This document shows positions 4,953 through 6,274 of a DNA stretch of 6,274 nt, piece after piece (position 1 is the stretch's first letter; each line of letters begins with the position of its first letter). Location of the stretch: NCBI GenBank assembly GCA_900557185.1, contig USRP01000038.1, forward strand, positions 1 through 6,274. The letters run 5' to 3'. Below the pieces are notes generated by a model. It did not search any database and had not been told where the DNA came from. It worked only from the letters and a program-made list of their open reading frames with translations. The DNA is from an uncultured Mycoplasmatota bacterium (GTDB lineage: Bacteria > Bacillota_I > Bacilli_A > RF39 > UBA660). The position numbers and the translations under genes were made by a program.

Positions 4953-6164
4953 ATGGAATTTGATTTTAATACTTATGTAAAAAAATTAGTAAAAAAAGAA
5001 GAGATTAATGAATATTCCAAAGAATTAGATTCAATTAAAGAGAAGTTTTACCGTGGTTTGAATGAATTATGTTGGTATGATATGAATAAGTATGTGGATA
5101 ATAAAGAATTGAAGAAAATGATGAATCTAGCATTAGAATTAAGAAGAATCAGTGATGTCATTTTGATTATTGGAATTGGTGGTTCTTCGATGGGAGCTCA
5201 GGCACTAATTCAAGCAATGTCTTCATACTTTAAAAAATCAAAACCAGAGATTATTTTTGTCGGAACGGACTTATCAAGTGAGTATTTAATCGATTTACAA
5301 CATTACTTAAAAGAGAAAGATGTTAGTATTAACGTTATTTCTAAATCAGGAAATACGATGGAAGTATTGACTGTTTTTGAGTTGTTTCAGAGTTGGATGT
5401 ATAAAAAGTATAGTGATGAAGAAGTAAGACGTAGAATTGTTGTAACAACGAGTTCTTATGATGGGAAATTAGCTTATTATGCGACAAAACATGAGTATCA
5501 TAAATTTCATATTCCAAATGTGATTAGTGGCAGATATTCTATTTTAACTCCTGCTACTTTATTCCCGATGGCTTTAGCAGGATTAGATATTATTTCTTTT
5601 TTAAAGGGAGCCAAAGAAGGAAGAATGTATTTGAATCAAGCAGGAATATATGCGATGTTAAGACGTATATTCTTTGATCAGGGAAAAGTGATAGAAGGAT
5701 TTGCGATTTATGAGCCTAAATTATCGAAGTTTGTAGAGTGGACAAAGCAAGTTTTTGCAGAATCTGAGGGAAAGGATCATAAGGGAATTCTGCCCATTAA
5801 ATTGATTTATACAAGGGATTTGCACTCTTTAGGACAGTTTATTCAAGAAGGGAATCCAATTGTCTTTGAAACAGTGATTTCAATCGATAGAACAAGAACA
5901 TTTAAAGTGGATAAGTATCAAGAAACATTAAGTAATATTAATCATACTGTTGAGAAAAGTGTATGCCAAGCGCACTTAGATGGGGGTTGTCCCACATTAA
6001 TCATTAAGATTGGGGGAATTGACGAACACAGCTTTGGAGAACTTGCTATGTTTTTCATGATGAGTGCTGCTATGAGTTCATACTTGTTCCACGTGAACCC
6101 ATTTGATCAACCAGGAGTAACAAAATATAAAGAAATAGTTGGTCAAAGTTTAAGAAATTTATAA
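4953..6164 (+). CDS. pgi: Glucose-6-phosphate isomerase, short divergent form
   Basis: Pgi interconverts glucose-6-phosphate and fructose-6-phosphate in the cytosol, the second step of glycolysis. The double SIS-domain fold is recognisable from IGIGGSSMGAQ (73-83), the phosphate loop SKSGNTMEV (130-138), SGRYS (192-196), FAESEGKDHKG (268-278), DLHSLGQFIQEG (289-300), AHLDGG (340-345) and NPFDQPGVTKYK (382-393). The expected catalytic residues are present: E299 in the QEG motif, H341, and K393 of the final YK. Two points are odd. The protein is 403 residues, against about 450 in B. subtilis, ending ten residues after K393 and so missing the usual C-terminal helical tail; the segment before H341 is also shorter. 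The phosphate loop has Asn and Met where the family usually has Thr-Thr-Thr (SGTTTE). It may be a lineage-typical short Pgi; a different sugar-phosphate preference is possible but unproven. It lies behind galE, separated by a weak terminator, and is followed by its own terminator. Confidence 0.9.
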   Translation: MEFDFNTYVKKLVKKEEINEYSKELDSIKEKFYRGLNELCWYDMNKYVDNKELKKMMNLALELRRISDVILIIGIGGSSMGAQALIQAMSSYFKKSKPEIIFVGTDLSSEYLIDLQHYLKEKDVSINVISKSGNTMEVLTVFELFQSWMYKKYSDEEVRRRIVVTTSSYDGKLAYYATKHEYHKFHIPNVISGRYSILTPATLFPMALAGLDIISFLKGAKEGRMYLNQAGIYAMLRRIFFDQGKVIEGFAIYEPKLSKFVEWTKQVFAESEGKDHKGILPIKLIYTRDLHSLGQFIQEGNPIVFETVISIDRTRTFKVDKYQETLSNINHTVEKSVCQAHLDGGCPTLIIKIGGIDEHSFGELAMFFMMSAAMSSYLFHVNPFDQPGVTKYKEIVGQSLRNL

Positions 6165-6188
6165 AAGTCGAAATGACTTTTTCTTTTT
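6163..6188 (+). terminator. Intrinsic terminator of pgi
   Basis: AAAAGTC (6163-6169) pairs with GACTTTT (6175-6181) around GAAAT. The T-run, interrupted once by C, extends to 6188. The stem begins in the pgi stop codon, the same layout as the other terminators in this window. Confidence 0.8.
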
Positions 6189-6228
6189 GGTAAATTTCAA
6201 AAGTAAATTGTAAACTGACTTGAAAGAG

Positions 6229-6267
6229 AAAAAGTGCAAGTTTTAATTGATAAAATTTGTACTTTTT
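6229..6267 (+). terminator. 17-bp hairpin at the right edge, probable second terminator
   Basis: AAAAAGTGCAAGTTTTA (6229-6245) and TAAAATTTGTACTTTTT (6251-6267) pair over 17 positions around ATTGA, with two G-U pairs and no mismatch in plus-strand RNA. It ends in a T-run. In minus-strand RNA the same two positions become A-C mismatches, so plus-strand function is favoured. It could back up the pgi terminator, end a short RNA, or belong to the leader of the next gene, which is outside the window. Confidence 0.5.
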
Positions 6268-6274
6268 ATTTGTC

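Noticed and set aside
6190..6216. GTAAA(T/C)T triplet repeats as a CRISPR-like or origin-like array
   Set aside because: Only three 7-base units with uneven spacing (13 and 7); too short and too A/T-simple to support such a call.

Overview
The window looks like an ordinary chromosomal stretch of a low-GC Gram-positive bacterium. The evidence is the strong A/T bias, AGGAGG-type ribosome-binding sites, extended -10 promoters (TGnTATAAT) and short hairpin-plus-T-run terminators. All six genes end in TAA or TAG, and tryptophan is encoded by TGG in full-length family-sized proteins, so the standard code fits and a UGA=Trp mycoplasma is unlikely. The protein style suits Erysipelotrichia/Coprobacillaceae-like or related Bacillota. 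That placement is an impression from sequence character, not a database result.

Layout. Positions 2-442 (+) hold the 3' part of an unrecognised, probably helical protein whose start lies outside the window; it ends at an intrinsic terminator. Directly behind that terminator an extended -10 promoter starts a two-gene operon. The first gene is a flavoprotein of the HI0933/BaiN/RdsA family (514-1740). The second is a larger FAD-dependent protein of the COG2509 type (1733-3322) whose ATG overlaps the stop of the first by 8 bases. A perfect 14-bp hairpin with T-runs on both sides (3311-3342) separates this operon from a convergent tspO-like membrane protein gene on the minus strand (3343-3795). 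About 107 bases with an inverted repeat and divergent promoter signals separate tspO from galE (+, TTG start at 3903), which encodes UDP-glucose 4-epimerase. A small terminator-like hairpin and then a short, divergent glucose-6-phosphate isomerase gene (pgi, 4953-6164) follow. The last 110 bases hold the pgi terminator and a second, 17-bp hairpin.

How the genes relate. galE and pgi both act at the hexose-phosphate/nucleotide-sugar node: Pgi links glucose-6-P and fructose-6-P, and GalE links UDP-glucose and UDP-galactose. The hairpin between them suggests pgi output is partly uncoupled from galE. The two flavoproteins are translationally coupled and probably work in the same process. One relative of the first has been described as a 23S rRNA dihydrouridine synthase (RdsA) and another is linked to bile-acid metabolism (BaiN); the second has no established function that I know of. 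tspO stands alone on the opposite strand.

I found no mobile element, CRISPR array, tRNA/rRNA, riboswitch or clearly new multi-gene system. The points most worth a second look are the coupled flavoprotein pair, the altered phosphate-loop motif and short C-terminus of Pgi, the hairpin squeezed between galE and pgi, and the strand-asymmetric hairpin at the right edge.
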